DNA of 64,000 nt from Otatea glauca (taxonomy: Eukaryota; Streptophyta; Magnoliopsida; Poales; Poaceae): positions 124,001 through 188,000 of the forward strand of contig JAYEVK010000086.1 of assembly GCA_036346275.1 (NCBI GenBank). Reading direction: 5' to 3'. Below the pieces are notes generated by a model. The model had not been told where the DNA came from. It saw nothing but the letters and a program-made list of their open reading frames with translations, and searched no databases. How positions within the stretch are numbered: position 1 is the stretch's first letter; each line of letters begins with the position of its first letter. Positions 24,080 to 35,271 of the stretch are shown here, one piece after another. Position numbers and translations under genes: made by a program.

Positions 24080-25640
24080 AATGAGAGTTTACACTAATTT
24101 ACTAGACTCGTTGTTAGATTTTACTACCACACCTAACAGTGTCGCATGATGGCTATGTGATATTGGCAGTTGAAATGCATTCTAATATACTGGGCATATT
24201 GTTATATTTTACTGCCGAATCTTACGTGACTCATGATAGCTGTGTGATAGCAACAATACAAAACGGACCAAAGATACTACCAAATGTACTACAATTTACT
24301 AGATGTGTTGTCATATTTTATTACCGAACCTTCCCGAGGCGCATGATATCCGTGTGATAGAAGCAATACGAAACGGACCAAAGTTATTGCCAAATGCGCT
24401 TTAATTTACTAGTCGCATCTTAGATTTTACTGTTGAACCACACCGTGACGAATAATGGCCATATGATAGCGGCAATACGAACACACATACTATGGAACCC
24501 ACAGAGTATGCCCAAAAAGATAAAGATGTATAATAACATCTTTTAAGTAGTATAGTGGGAAACATACCCACAAATTACGGAACCATTTTCCTTCACACAC
24601 ATATAGTTCTTTATTTATACTAGAATCTTTATTCTTGATTTAATCATAACTTTTTATTGGCAACTCCGATTCACGAATGGTTTTCACTAATAGTTTACTA
24701 ACGATATAAGGAACATCATGCTATAAGTCTTGCCAATATATTCTAGATGAATGAGATTTTACACTAATTTACTGGATATATTGTCAGATTTTACTGACAC
24801 ACCTAGCTAGGTTGCATGATAGCCATATGGTAGCGGCAATAAGAAATGGACACCAATTTACTAGACACGTTAGATTTTACTGCTATACCTAGCTATGGCG
24901 CAAGATGATGTGTCATAGCGGCAATACAAGATAGGTCAAATTTACTGCCAAATTCATTTAAATATTTTGGAAATGTTGTTATATTTTACTGCCACACCTC
25001 GTCGTGGCGCATGATGGCCGCATGATAGCGACAATACAAAATATAGCAAATTTACTTCCAAAAGCATTTTAATTTACTGGATGCGTTGTTAGATTTTACA
25101 ATGGACCAAATTTACTGCGAAATGCATTCCAGTTTACTGGGCGTGTTGTTATATTTTACGGCCGAACCTAGCCATGGTACATGATGGGGATTTTATTGTC
25201 GTACCTCACAATGGCGCATGATGGCCGTGTGATAGTAGTAATGCAAAATAGACCAAATTTACTGTGACATGCATTGCAATTTACTAGACGCGTTGTTAAA
25301 TTTTATTGACGCACCTCGCCGTGGCGCATGATGCCAATGTGATAACGGCGATACAAAATAGGCCAAATTTACTACCAAATGCATTTAAATTTACTAGACG
25401 CATTGTTATATTTTACTGTCGCACCTCGCCATGGCACATGATGGCTGTGTGGTAGTGACGATATAAAATAGACCAAATTTACTGCCAAATGCATTCCAAT
25501 TTACTAGATACGTTGTTATATTTTACTGTCGCATCTAGCCATGGCATATGATGGTCTTGTGATAGCGGCAATACAAAATAGACCAAATTTACTGACAAAT
25601 GCATTCTAATTTACGTGTTATTAGATTTTATGATTGCAAA
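24080..25640 (+). repeat. Tandem array of ~110-bp units
   Basis: Roughly a dozen diverged units, each carrying, in order, tttactgccaaatgcatt, a tttactagacgcgttgtta-like block, attttactgtcgcacctcgc, and catgatggccgtgtgatagc. The gatagc landmark recurs near 25231, 25341, 25451 and 25561, an even 110-bp step. Around 24490-24790 the array is interrupted by sequence matching 23660-24130, including the right end of the foldback MITE, so a larger block was also duplicated. No ORF runs through it. Confidence 0.85.
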
Positions 25641-25750
25641 CTTTAAACGACGATGCCTCCTAAGACATTTATCATATTTACAACCCACTTGAAGTGTTTT
25701 GTTGGAGCAAATGTGCTTAACAAAAAGGTATCCTTGGTAAATATGTTTTA

Positions 25751-26133
25751 GAGTAAATTTCACAAAACTACAAATTTTTTATTCAAACTATCAAAAAACT
25801 ATAAGTATTAGCTGTTATTTCACAAAACTACAAATTTTAGGAGTACTTGTATCATAAAACTATATATTTTAGAGTTGAACATTTCTTGTAACGAGTATGA
25901 CAACGTGGACCCACATGAAAGCCTTACGCTCACCCATTTCCTGTTTCACTCATGTGTGAGATTGCCATATGGGCCCACACTGGCAAACCCCATTACAAGA
26001 AACATTCAATTCTAAAACTTGAAGTTTTGTGATACAAGTTTTCTTAAAATCTGTAATTTTGTGAAATAGAAGCTAAAATATTTAGTTTTCTGATAATTAG
26101 TACAAAAAACTTGTAGTTTTGTGAAATTTACTC
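25751..26133. mobile_element. Mutator-like MITE, 383 bp, long inverted arms
   Basis: The left arm begins gagtaaatttcacaaaacta. The right arm, complemented, begins identically, and the two stay similar for about 140 bp. The flanks TATGTTTTA (25742-25750) and TATGCTTTA (26134-26142) agree at 8 of 9 positions, the target duplication length of Mutator-like elements. The non-paired centre is about 100 bp with no ORF. Confidence 0.85.
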
Positions 26134-26142
26134 TATGCTTTA

Positions 26143-26868
26143 ACATTGTAAAAAGTAATTACTGCATCAAAAATTTAAATTTATTATATCTAAGCTAGAC
26201 AATTACTATATTATCTTAGCACAAAAAAAGTGAGTGGTTGACTGAGATGGGAGGCGCTGGATTTTCCTTGATCAATCTTCAATAAAGATAAATAAGATGT
26301 ATCTTCAACAAAGATAAATAAGATGTGGGTTTGGATTCAGAGAAGACGATATAGCGTTCTACGCTTAGGTACAGAATAATAATCATGCAATTAAAGAATT
26401 TCTTCCTCAACAACAAAAAGAAAAAATATCTTTATTTTAGAGGGAGAAAAAATATCGATGCAGTTGGGCATGCATTGGTCCTCTCCCTGTTATAGTTCGA
26501 CAGGTAGTCAATTAATTGAAACATCTGACATGAAAAAATCACATCAAACAGTTGCGACGCCCATGCACATGTTATCGTACATCACTCATACTATATCGAG
26601 AAAAGGAGTCTTCTTTGAATTTTAGGGTGAATGCGCACCAGTTTGCCGTGTGATCAGGCTTATGTTTGGTGCGTGTTTTTTTTTTTAAAAAAAGATCCTT
26701 CCTCATGCTACACGCTTATTCAATTTGCAGCTTATATAAACAAACTAAATTGAACAAGTATGCGGTGGTCTTTGTACTATATTATACTTCTATCCAAAGT
26801 TTCATTTGACCCGTATTTGACTCATCATCTAAATCCCAATTTTGTTTCCTATCGCACATTCGTACATA
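26143..26868. other. Intergenic, short direct repeat
   Basis: No gene. The text aataaagataaataagatgt occurs twice in variant form at about 26280-26330. I see nothing else. Confidence 0.5.
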
Positions 26869-26869
26869 A

Positions 26870-27378
26870 TCCATCATCTATAGATGGCAGAGCTCCCGCG
26901 CGTGGGAGCGTTTGAGCCGCCTCCCTCGCGGCTCGAGCCGAGCCGCGAAAAAATATTTACGTTTAGGTCTTTTTTTTGAAAAAAATAATTACGATCAGGT
27001 CCTTTTTTGAGAAAAATATTTACGGTTAGGTCCTCTTCCGAAAAAAGAATGTATATTACGTCTAGGTCCTTTATGTGTTTTTAAGCGTTGCGCTCGGGTC
27101 CTTTTACGGAAAAACAGAATTATGATTAGGTCCTTTTCGGAAGAAAAAAAATACGTTCAGGTCCTTTTTTAGAAAAAAAATACATTGCATTTAGGTCTTT
27201 TTTGCGTTTTTCTAGCACTACGTTTAAGCCCTTTTGCGAAAAACACAAAATCCTTTTTAGGTTCTTCTCGCGTGTTTTCTCGGTTTACTCATGTAGAGAG
27301 CGTCGATCGTGCGTTTTCTCAATTTACTCGCGTGAGGAGCAGCGCCCGCGGCGTGTCACGTAGCGTATAAGTACCTAG
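26870..27378 (+). mobile_element. Short non-autonomous Helitron, 509 bp
   Basis: The 5' end is TCCATCATCTATAGATGG and the 3' end is CTAG (27375-27378). An A precedes it (26869) and a T follows (27379), as expected for insertion between A and T without target duplication. A short GC hairpin (gcgcccgcggcgt, about 27341-27353) lies upstream of CTAG. The interior repeats a ~35-45-bp theme of aggtccttttttgaaaaa and tacgtttaggtc. A matching copy lies inverted at 61583-62080. Confidence 0.65.
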
Positions 27379-27379
27379 T

Positions 27380-30300
27380 ACTTATCTATGCCTCGAATCA
27401 TACTCTGTAGCCCACACAAACTTAAGCATACAATTATGTCACAAGATATTGTTGTAGTACAACGATCCGTTCTAGGCAACATGACGGTAGAGAAACTTTA
27501 CCTAAATATTAGAGAACAGTTGATCCACGAGGCTTATTAGCTAGTTTAGTTCTATATTACTTAGGTCTTGTTTATTTCGGTATTTTCACTGGTTTAAAAG
27601 CAGAAAAGTCAAAGTGGAAACAAACAACTGACTTTTAAGTCGGGTTTAAAAAAAGCTAAAAGCCTCCATATAACTATAAGCCAAAAGCCAGGTGAGAGGT
27701 GTTTTTTTGGCTTTTTTAAGGACTAGTATAGTGCTCCGTCTTCCAGTTTTCTTTTCCCAGCACGTAATATATGGTCTTTTTCTTTTCTAGAACGTTTGTT
27801 TCCTTTTCTTTAATTCCAAGATATTTGTTTCCTTTTCCTTGAGATGATGCTGGAGGTGGGGGAAATCTGTTGTGGGCCACAGGGATGAGTTAGACACATA
27901 AACAATGGCCATCGGATGTGAGTGAGTAAAGCTGAGGAAAGATCTGAGAGGTTAATTTTGATGGAGGCAAGTTTCTAAGGACGTTTCGCTGGGTGCATGA
28001 AGGTTGAGCCATCTCTAGTGGGGAGCATTATTTGGATGGACGTAGAAAAGAATGCTTAGGTGCATTATAAAGGGGTATAGATGAAATAACCACCCTTTGC
28101 CTCTGGAAGTCTCCAAAATTACCCACCAAATGCCATTATATATAAACTCAAGAATCATTCTCCCATCTCCTCATTTCTCCTCGTCTTCTCTCACTCTCCC
28201 GTGCGACATGCCTTCTCCCTCCGCCGCTCTGGTCTCTGCCGTTCCCAACCTCCTCCCTCCTTCGTCGTCCCCAGCCTCCTTCCTCCTCCACAGACCTGGA
28301 TCCGGTGTGACGTGGGTTGAGACGGTCGAACCCGAGCTTAGAACAGCGGGAGGCTACAAGGTCTGGGCGTGACGCAGGTGGAGTTGAACTGATCCGGCCG
28401 TAGCACGGCGGGAGGCGGTCGGATCCAGCGCGGCATGGGTGGAGGTGGGCGGACCTGAGAGTGGAACGGCGAGAGGCAGGTGGAGGCGGCCGGATCTGGC
28501 GCGGCAAGAGGCGACCGGATCCACCTCATCGAGCCCCTCAGTATATGTTTTTATTTAGTTTGATGAGAATTCAAAATTGTTATTCTATTTTCAGTCTGAG
28601 AAGAGTTCAAAATTATCATGCAGTAAGAGTTTCAAGTTGATAAATAATTATACTCAAATGAAGTTTGATCTCAAGATTAATCTACGATTTTCAATATAAC
28701 ATTCGGTGAAAAAAGTACGAAACATTTGTATTAGATAAATCAGTACATAATAAAAGTTCTTACAACCTTAAAAGGTATTTCAAACTTTCTAGCAATAAGT
28801 TACACCATTCAACCCATCAAAAAGTCAGAATATCAAACAGTATATCTTAACTTAAAAACAGACGGCTTAAAAGCTCGTTAAGCAAAAAAAAATTAAATCA
28901 AAAAGTTCAAGCAAAAACAAAGAACCTTATTCAATTCTAGAGACATTATGTCTCCCTTCATATAAGAAAAGGCAGTGGCTATAAATCAGTGGCAGAGGCA
29001 GCTCCCACGCAAGGCGGGCGACTGCCCGAGCTCGTCGACGACGAACAGTACATCCTCCGACCGGCCATAGCACCATGGATTGCTATCGGTCGTGGTCTCC
29101 TCCCAGGCAAAGGGTCTGCATTTCGAGTGAGCCGTCGCACTAGCTATGCAAACCAACGGCCCAAATTAGCAAAGCCAACAATTGATATCAATGTAGATCT
29201 GAGATCCCTACCCTAAATCCCCAACTCCCAAAATTTCTGCCTCCTCCCTTCGGTCTCCCGATCTCCTCGACCCCAAATCTAGAAATCCCCAATCGGGCAA
29301 ATCCGTACCAGGCGGAGCAGGTGGCACGGAGAAGGGGCGCCGGAGAAGGCAGCGCGGGCCCCGAAGAAGCTGAGAAGGCAGTACGCGGTCACGGTCGCGA
29401 TGGCCGGTGGGAAGGGACTCGGGTCGCTCGGCCGAGGCGGGCTTGGTCGCTTGGAGAGTTGGAGGCGGTGGACTGGCCGCTCAGCCGCTGGCGCCTGGTA
29501 GCTTGGTCGCTCGGCCGCTCGGTCGGTAGAGAACCAGAGACTCAGAAAGGCTTGGTCGCTCGCTCGCTTGGAGGCGCAGGAGGTAGTACTAGTAACTAGC
29601 GCAGGAACCCGGAGGTAGTACACTAGTACTAGTAACTAGTTAGTGGCTTGTTGTGTTGATCTTGATCAGTTGATGACTTGATGTGTGTGGCAGACAGGCA
29701 GTGGCACTGATACAATGAGCCTGCGTATTGCGTGTGAGCCACTGAGATAAAGAACAAGTTTACAACTATTTTGATGTTACCATTATGCGACAGTTCTAAA
29801 GCATGAAGACTCGAAAAATAAATTTGCTAGCACATTAGTGGTACGTGCTGCACTAATTCATACCTCAATATGAATATGTTTTTATGTTACTTGATGCACT
29901 AATTAACGTTTTTTTATCTTGCAGAGTCTCTTTTGGTGTGTGACTGGATCTTCGTTAACGAATCATCGAAGCGTTCATAGTGTCGCAACGAGGTACTTGT
30001 CACAACTTTCTTTGTTTTTATTCATGAATGTTCACATATGTATTGGACTATATTTTTAGTGAAAAAAACTTGTTGCAGCCCTTAATTTTGCTTGTGTATA
30101 TATATATATATATAAATTGTTTGCGTTTATAACCGTAGTTACGCTTGCTCATTATTCTAAAATTTCCTGGCACTGCTATAAATTATACACACTGTCTACG
30201 GGCAAAAGATAGCGATGTCTGTAACTACATCTTTGTATTCTTGTAACTACTTCTTTGTGTTCTTATTCTTCTCCAATATTTGTTCCATCGAGATTACTCG

Positions 30301-30560
30301 AGTGCCACTGATAATCCGGATACGACGTCGTTCTATATTATCTGGCAAATTAGATCAATCTATATCTGCGACTAATCCCTGTTTGATCTATATATACTTG
30401 TCTCCGAGGTACAGACGTATTGCGTTCATCTAGGGCGCCGAACCAACTCGCCGTGATTGCTCGGAGATGCGTTCATTTTCATCACTGAACGCAAGAGAAG
30501 CAAAACACCTCCCATTGCTGTTCTTAATTCTCTACATCATTAATTCATGTGTTTGCTTCT
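27380..30560. other. Intergenic, no gene supported
   Basis: Contains a taggtcttgtttatttcgg block at about 27560 that resembles a MITE edge, without a partner that I trust. A GC-rich patch at 28200-28530 gives competing ORFs on both strands. A segment at 28987 begins cagtggcagaggcagctccc, like some hAT-type ends, and is followed by a 75-codon ORF without domains. The direct repeat agtactagtaactag occurs twice at about 29580-29640. Confidence 0.5.
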
Positions 30561-30564
30561 TATA

Positions 30565-31010
30565 ATACTACCTATATTAAAGATGGAGAGGTTCCGGCCC
30601 AGGGAGTTCCTAGACCTCATCACTTCGCGCAAAAGCTCTTTGTAAATTTTAAAATTATGTTTAGACCTTTTTACTAGCTCTTTTGCAAAAAGGTTGTTCG
30701 GAAATTCAGGAATTTCATTTAGATCTCTCTAGAAATTCCACAAATTTGTGTTTAAGTTCCCACGCCTTCTCTTTCACAAAGGACCCCTCGATAAATCCAA
30801 AAATACGTTTATATCCTCCAACCGCCTATTTTGAAAAAAACTTGTGGTTCGACAAGTTCGAATCAAACTTCGAGCCTTTTTGCAAAAAAAAACTCACGAT
30901 TTTATAAAATTCATCCAGGTCCGGACAATGCCCATTTGCAAAAAGAGTCCTTAAGGTTCCAAAAATTGCGCCTAGCCCCGCTATAAAATTCTCCCCGTAG
31001 GCGGTTCAAC
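30565..31010 (+). mobile_element. Helitron-like fragment, related interior
   Basis: Starts near tactacctatattaaagatg and shows the same style of interior as the Helitrons at 26.9 and 61.6 kb, with tttttgcaaaaa and gtttagacct units every 40-60 bp. I find no convincing CTRR end or AT target site. It may be a truncated member of the same broad group. Confidence 0.35.
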
Positions 31011-31405
31011 TCTACCTGTTTCGTAAAGCAAAGTCGAAGACATTTCTGACCAATACTTCGATCAAAGTAACGTTAACGTCACGCCACGCGTCCGCATCTG
31101 GTTGATATTACCTGTCTCGGTTTTGCATGATCCGATCACGTTTGATGGTTGCTAGATTGCTACGGAGGCTTCGGAGTTTTTGCGCATGCATGTATCAGAC
31201 AGGAGATGATACTGTGCATACATTAAATGCAATTTCGATTGTCTAAATTAGATTCAATCTACTATTCATGCTCCATGTCAGCTTCGCCTCGGTTTTGCTC
31301 TCCTAATCGTCGCCTCAAAGCCACCAACGATCGGTCGCACGCCCCGACGTGCGCGCCGTCAGCTACTAACACTGCTAGGCAACCCATAACGCATCTTCAA
31401 CAGTA

Positions 31406-31667
31406 CTCTCTCGTTGATAAATATAAGGTCTATAGTTTGAATGATTTTATTGAAAAATATAAAGCGTGCATGTAGATTTAATGAGCCTTTCCACTTATAC
31501 CCCTATTTATTCTCTCTCAACCATATGCATTTATTCATTATCTCTCATCTTGGAAGACAATTAAGAGGGATATGTAAGTTATTTCATCTCATGTCTTTCT
31601 CAATTTTACTATAACTTTAATCCTTGTGCAAAGTCAAAATACGCCTTATATTTATCAACGGAGGGAG
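31406..31667. mobile_element. Stowaway MITE, 262 bp
   Basis: The left end is ctctctcgttgataaatata. The right end, complemented, is ctccctccgttgataaatat. Both are flanked by TA (31404-31405, 31668-31669). The CTCCCTCCGT terminus and TA target are diagnostic of grass Stowaway (Tc1/mariner) MITEs. The core is AT-rich and has no ORF. Confidence 0.93.
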
Positions 31668-31669
31668 TA

Positions 31670-33100
31670 CCACTTCAGATATCTCTATACTGAGTTATAG
31701 TGCGTGAGAGTAAAATATGATAAAAATAATATAAAATAGTTAAAATAATTATTTTAAAAATGAATTACTAGAGATATTGTCTCTAATGTTATCTCTAGAT
31801 AAATTAAAATCCTTATATATAATTTTAAGAGATAAACTATTGTATATGCTTTTTTAGAGGGCAGCAGTCTTACCAGGCCTATTAACTAGTTTGGTTTCAT
31901 ATTTGCTTATTTCGTTATATTATAGACACACTCCGCTTCCCCTATTTAAGGAAAGATATTAGTGGGTGCAACTATACACACTGTTTACGAACAAAAGATA
32001 ACAAAAGTTCATAACGCAATACGTAAAAGAAAGAAATATCTTCAAACGCGTAAGGGCAAAAACAAAAGGAAAATATCGATCTGCCTTTTTCACTTTCCGT
32101 ACTCAATTTCAAGTTGATCTTTGCTTACCTTTACCTAGAGTCTTCGAAAAGAAAGAAGAAGAAGAAAGACAAGATTTATGTCGAGCGCCGTGCATGCGCA
32201 CGAATAAAAGAAAAAACTTTGTTGAGAGGTTAATTTAAGAGCTCTTTTATAGTAGATTAAAATCAATATAAAACATCCATTCTTTTAAATCTAATGGTTG
32301 AGATCAATTTAGATCTAGTTATACTACCACCTGTAGTATAACTAGTAAAATTCAAAGATGAGTAAAAGGGTAATAAATTTCGTCATACCATTTATCCTCT
32401 AAGGTAAAATACGTCTTATGATTCTGATTAATGGAGGATGAATGGATAAGAAACCTATGAATATCATCAGGTATTCGGTGAATCCAAAACTATGAACGAA
32501 TTATAAAAATCTAAAATACTCCTGATGAATAGATAAGAAAAGTCAAAAATACCCTTAAGGAATAGATGATTAGATTTAATTTCTACTACTATTATTTACT
32601 AGCTATATTATCCATCCTAAAATCTCTCTAATTTAGTCGCAAGCAAAACATCTATACGCAACATCTGATGATTCTTCGTGGATATCAAATATTTAATCAT
32701 GTTCATCGTACGTTTCAGATAAGGTTCTCAGCAAAAGGAAAACTTTTTTTCTCTTTATGTCTCTACAGTGTAGATACAAGATGAACTTTTGACAACAATT
32801 GAATTAGTTGATCTTAACCCACGGGCACAATCTCTATGCACGTACTTTCAAGTTTCAACTCGAGTACTGGCCGGCTGTTTTTCTTTGCCCTTTGTGCCCC
32901 TGCCAAATCAAACGCTTAAGGCGTCAGAATAATGGCCGGGAAAAGCAAAAGATTTGCCCTGGAAAATCTCGATTGGGAACTTTACCAGCCGGAGAAAAGT
33001 CCGACTACGTACGTAAACTCTGATGTTATTGGGCAGTACCGCGCGCACTGTCTTTCTATTGCTTATCTTCGAAACGCATACATGCGAGGTCGAAAGCGTG
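31670..33100. other. Intergenic, nothing recognised
   Basis: AT-rich. 32390-32440 (aaaatacgtcttatgattctg, then aatggaggatgaa) resembles a decayed Stowaway right end but has no left partner. No coding family. Confidence 0.5.
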
Positions 33101-33499
33101 TCAGATAAAGCGCAAAAGCCAAATGTATATTATACCTTTCCTAATCCCTGCAGGTTTCCCGACCAGGCAGCGATGCCACGTCGCGCCCTTTCCAAAAAGC
33201 TCCTCGTGTTTTCCGGATTTGCGCGTCTCTCTCGCGTGCTGCTGCCCGTCCGTTCTTCGCCTGCGTGTGCATCCACCCGTTCGCGCGAGTTCGCCGTTTC
33301 CCGTCCGCCTTTCCGTTGCGCCAGTTGATTTTTCGATGTCTCCGCCTCCGTTCCTCGGCTCCATCGCCCGGAGCTTCACCTCGCTACGTTGCTCTCTACT
33401 GCCTCGCAGTGGAGAGGCTTCAGCTCGTCGTCCTTTGTTGCGCTTGATTGTGTTCGTCAGCTGCGTCGTCCCGAGCTTCCCCTTTGTGTCTTCCTTTGC

Positions 33500-33896
33500 T
33501 CGCCTGCTTTGCTTCACTGGGGAAGTCCGTGCTGAAATTCCTGATGTGGGCAGTCTTCCTCACCTGGGCCGCCGGGATCCTCTCCTATCCGACCAAGCCC
33601 GCGCATGGTGTTGAGCAAGTGGCTGGAGGTCGCAGCAGTCCCTTTTCAGCATCACCGGTACACGACGCCCCTGAAGAATTTCTACTCTTTGTGTGTGTGT
33701 GGAAGCAAGGGAAAGTGAGTGAAAAAATCGGTCGCTTTTGAGTAGGGCTTAGTAATTGGGTTCTTAGTTTCCCCCTTTTCTTTTCTTTTCTTGATTCTTG
33801 CAGGGAGCATTTTCCTTGGGAGCATTTTCCTTGCCTTCAGCGCTCCGATTCTGGTCGTTGCAATCCTGCCGTATGTGTACATCTCCGTGTGGAGTA
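33500..33896 (+). pseudogene. Fragment resembling ferric-chelate reductase (FRO) 5' exons
   Basis: Two exon-like blocks. The first (about 33514-33640) reads GKSVLKFLMWAVFLTWAAGI followed by LSYPTKPA, then needs a frame change to continue KWLEVAAV. The second follows an acceptor (tcttgcag, to 33803) and reads IFLGSIFLAFSAPILVVAIL then PYVYISVWS, ending at a donor (gtaagtat, about 33893). Paired hydrophobic segments with LYPTKPA-like and FSAPI...YVYISV motifs match my recollection of the N-terminus of FRO-type plant reductases, membrane enzymes that reduce Fe(III). A 15-bp tandem duplication (gggagcattttcctt twice) and the frame change suggest a dead fragment. The FAD/NADPH domains are absent. 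Identity is by memory and tentative. Confidence 0.4.
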
Positions 33897-34099
33897 AGTA
33901 TTTTTCGTTGTGCAGTTCTCTCAATTCTGCGGGGGAATTTAGTGCTTTTAGTTCACTTATTTAGGGTTTTTATCCGATAAATCGTGAGGGTTCAGTTGAG
34001 TCCCTTTTTCTTTCTGAATTGTAGGAACTTGAAGAGTAGTTCGGTCTACAATCACTGTTGATGGAGAACTGGCACTGAACATTCAGAGTGTTTGTTGAT

Positions 34100-34941
34100 T
34101 CAAGCACCTAGTACCTTATATTAAGTGTGGAGAGATTGTCATCCAGGCGAGCCACGTCACCTCCTTCGCGAGAAGCCTCTCCGTAAAATTCGAAATTACG
34201 TTCGGGTCTTTTAGTCGGTTTTTTTAATAAAATAAACTCAAAAAATTGAAATTACATTTAGGTCCCTCCGCGGTTTACGTTCAGATCCTCCTGATGGTTT
34301 TTAGCAGAACGAACCCCGAAAAAAATGAAATTATGTTTAAGTCCCTCTGTGGTTTACATTCATCTCCTCTCGATGGTTTTTAGCAAACTGGACCCGAAAA
34401 AAAATAAAAAATACGTCCGCGGTTTTCTCAAAAAAAATAAAACACAGATTCGCCGAAGGTTTATAGCAATTCACAGATTCACCGGTAAGTCCTAGCGACC
34501 TATTTTTAAAAAAACACACACAAAAAGAAATAAAAAAACAAAAAATACGTCTGCGGTTTTCTCCAAGAAAAAACACAGATTCACTGAAGGTTTATAGCAG
34601 TTCACGGATTTGCCGACGGGTCCTAGAGACGAATTTTTTTAAGATTCGCCGAAGATTTATAGCAATTCACAGATTCGCCGGTAGGTCCTAATGACTTATT
34701 TTTAAAAAAAACACGAAAACCAAAATAAAAAAAACATAAAATACGTCCGCGATTTTCTACAAGAAAAAAACACAAATTCACCGAAGGTGTATAGCAGTTC
34801 ACGGATTTGCCAACGGGTCCTAGCAACAATTTTTTTAAAAAAAAATAGGATTTCGCACAACCGAATTTCCTGAAATTCGCACGTCGCAGCGTCACGTGTC
34901 AAAATTTCGCACGACGCAGTGTAGCGCGTGATCCTAGCTAG
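34100..34941 (+). mobile_element. Helitron-like element, ~0.84 kb
   Basis: The left part reads ccttatattaagtgtggaga, like the Helitron-like start at 30.57 kb. The interior repeats tacgttcgggtc, gcagttcacggatttgccg and ttcaccgaaggtttatagca motifs three or four times. The right edge is CTAG followed by T (34938-34942). The 5' TC and preceding A are not clear, so the left limit is approximate. Confidence 0.45.
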
Positions 34942-35270
34942 TACGAAGGAAAAGAAAAGGAAGAACGAGACGTGGACCAACGTCGATCCGATGGTGTAGA
35001 CGCGCATGGTCGACGACCCAGCACGTTCGTACGAAGGCTTGTACTGTCGATGTTGATACAGTGCTTCCGTCCCATTCCGGTGAATGGGATCGCGACATTC
35101 TCGGAGCAACTTCAAAAGAACTTTTCCAAACTAACTCTCTAAAAATCATATTTAGAGTGCTCTTTAAAAATATTTTTTTCTATCTCTTTCCTCTCCAACA
35201 ACACTCTCTATATCACATTCTCTATTTTCTCTCTCTCCTATATTCTAATCATATTCCGTAAAATCGTCAT
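34942..35270. other. Possible left sub-terminal part of Pong-like element
   Basis: 35096-35260 contains gagcaacttcaaaagaactt, aactctctaaaaatcatatt and gagtgctctttaaaaata, a style of sub-terminal text seen in grass Harbinger-type elements. The Pong-like genes lie about 2.4 kb to the right, beyond an LTR-like insertion. The terminal inverted repeat and target site were not identified. Confidence 0.3.
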
Positions 35271-35271
35271 A

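Noticed and set aside
28097..28529. Pro/Ser/Arg-rich ORFs on both strands
   Set aside because: GC-rich patch with competing frames, no domain and no conserved splice borders.
27560..28930. MITE bounded by taggtcttgtttatttcgg and a loosely inverted partner near 28925
   Set aside because: The similarity is short and gapped and no target duplication was seen.
28987..29216. Possible hAT-type end (cagtggcagaggcagc) with a 75-codon ORF
   Set aside because: No opposite end or 8-bp duplication found, and the ORF has no motif.
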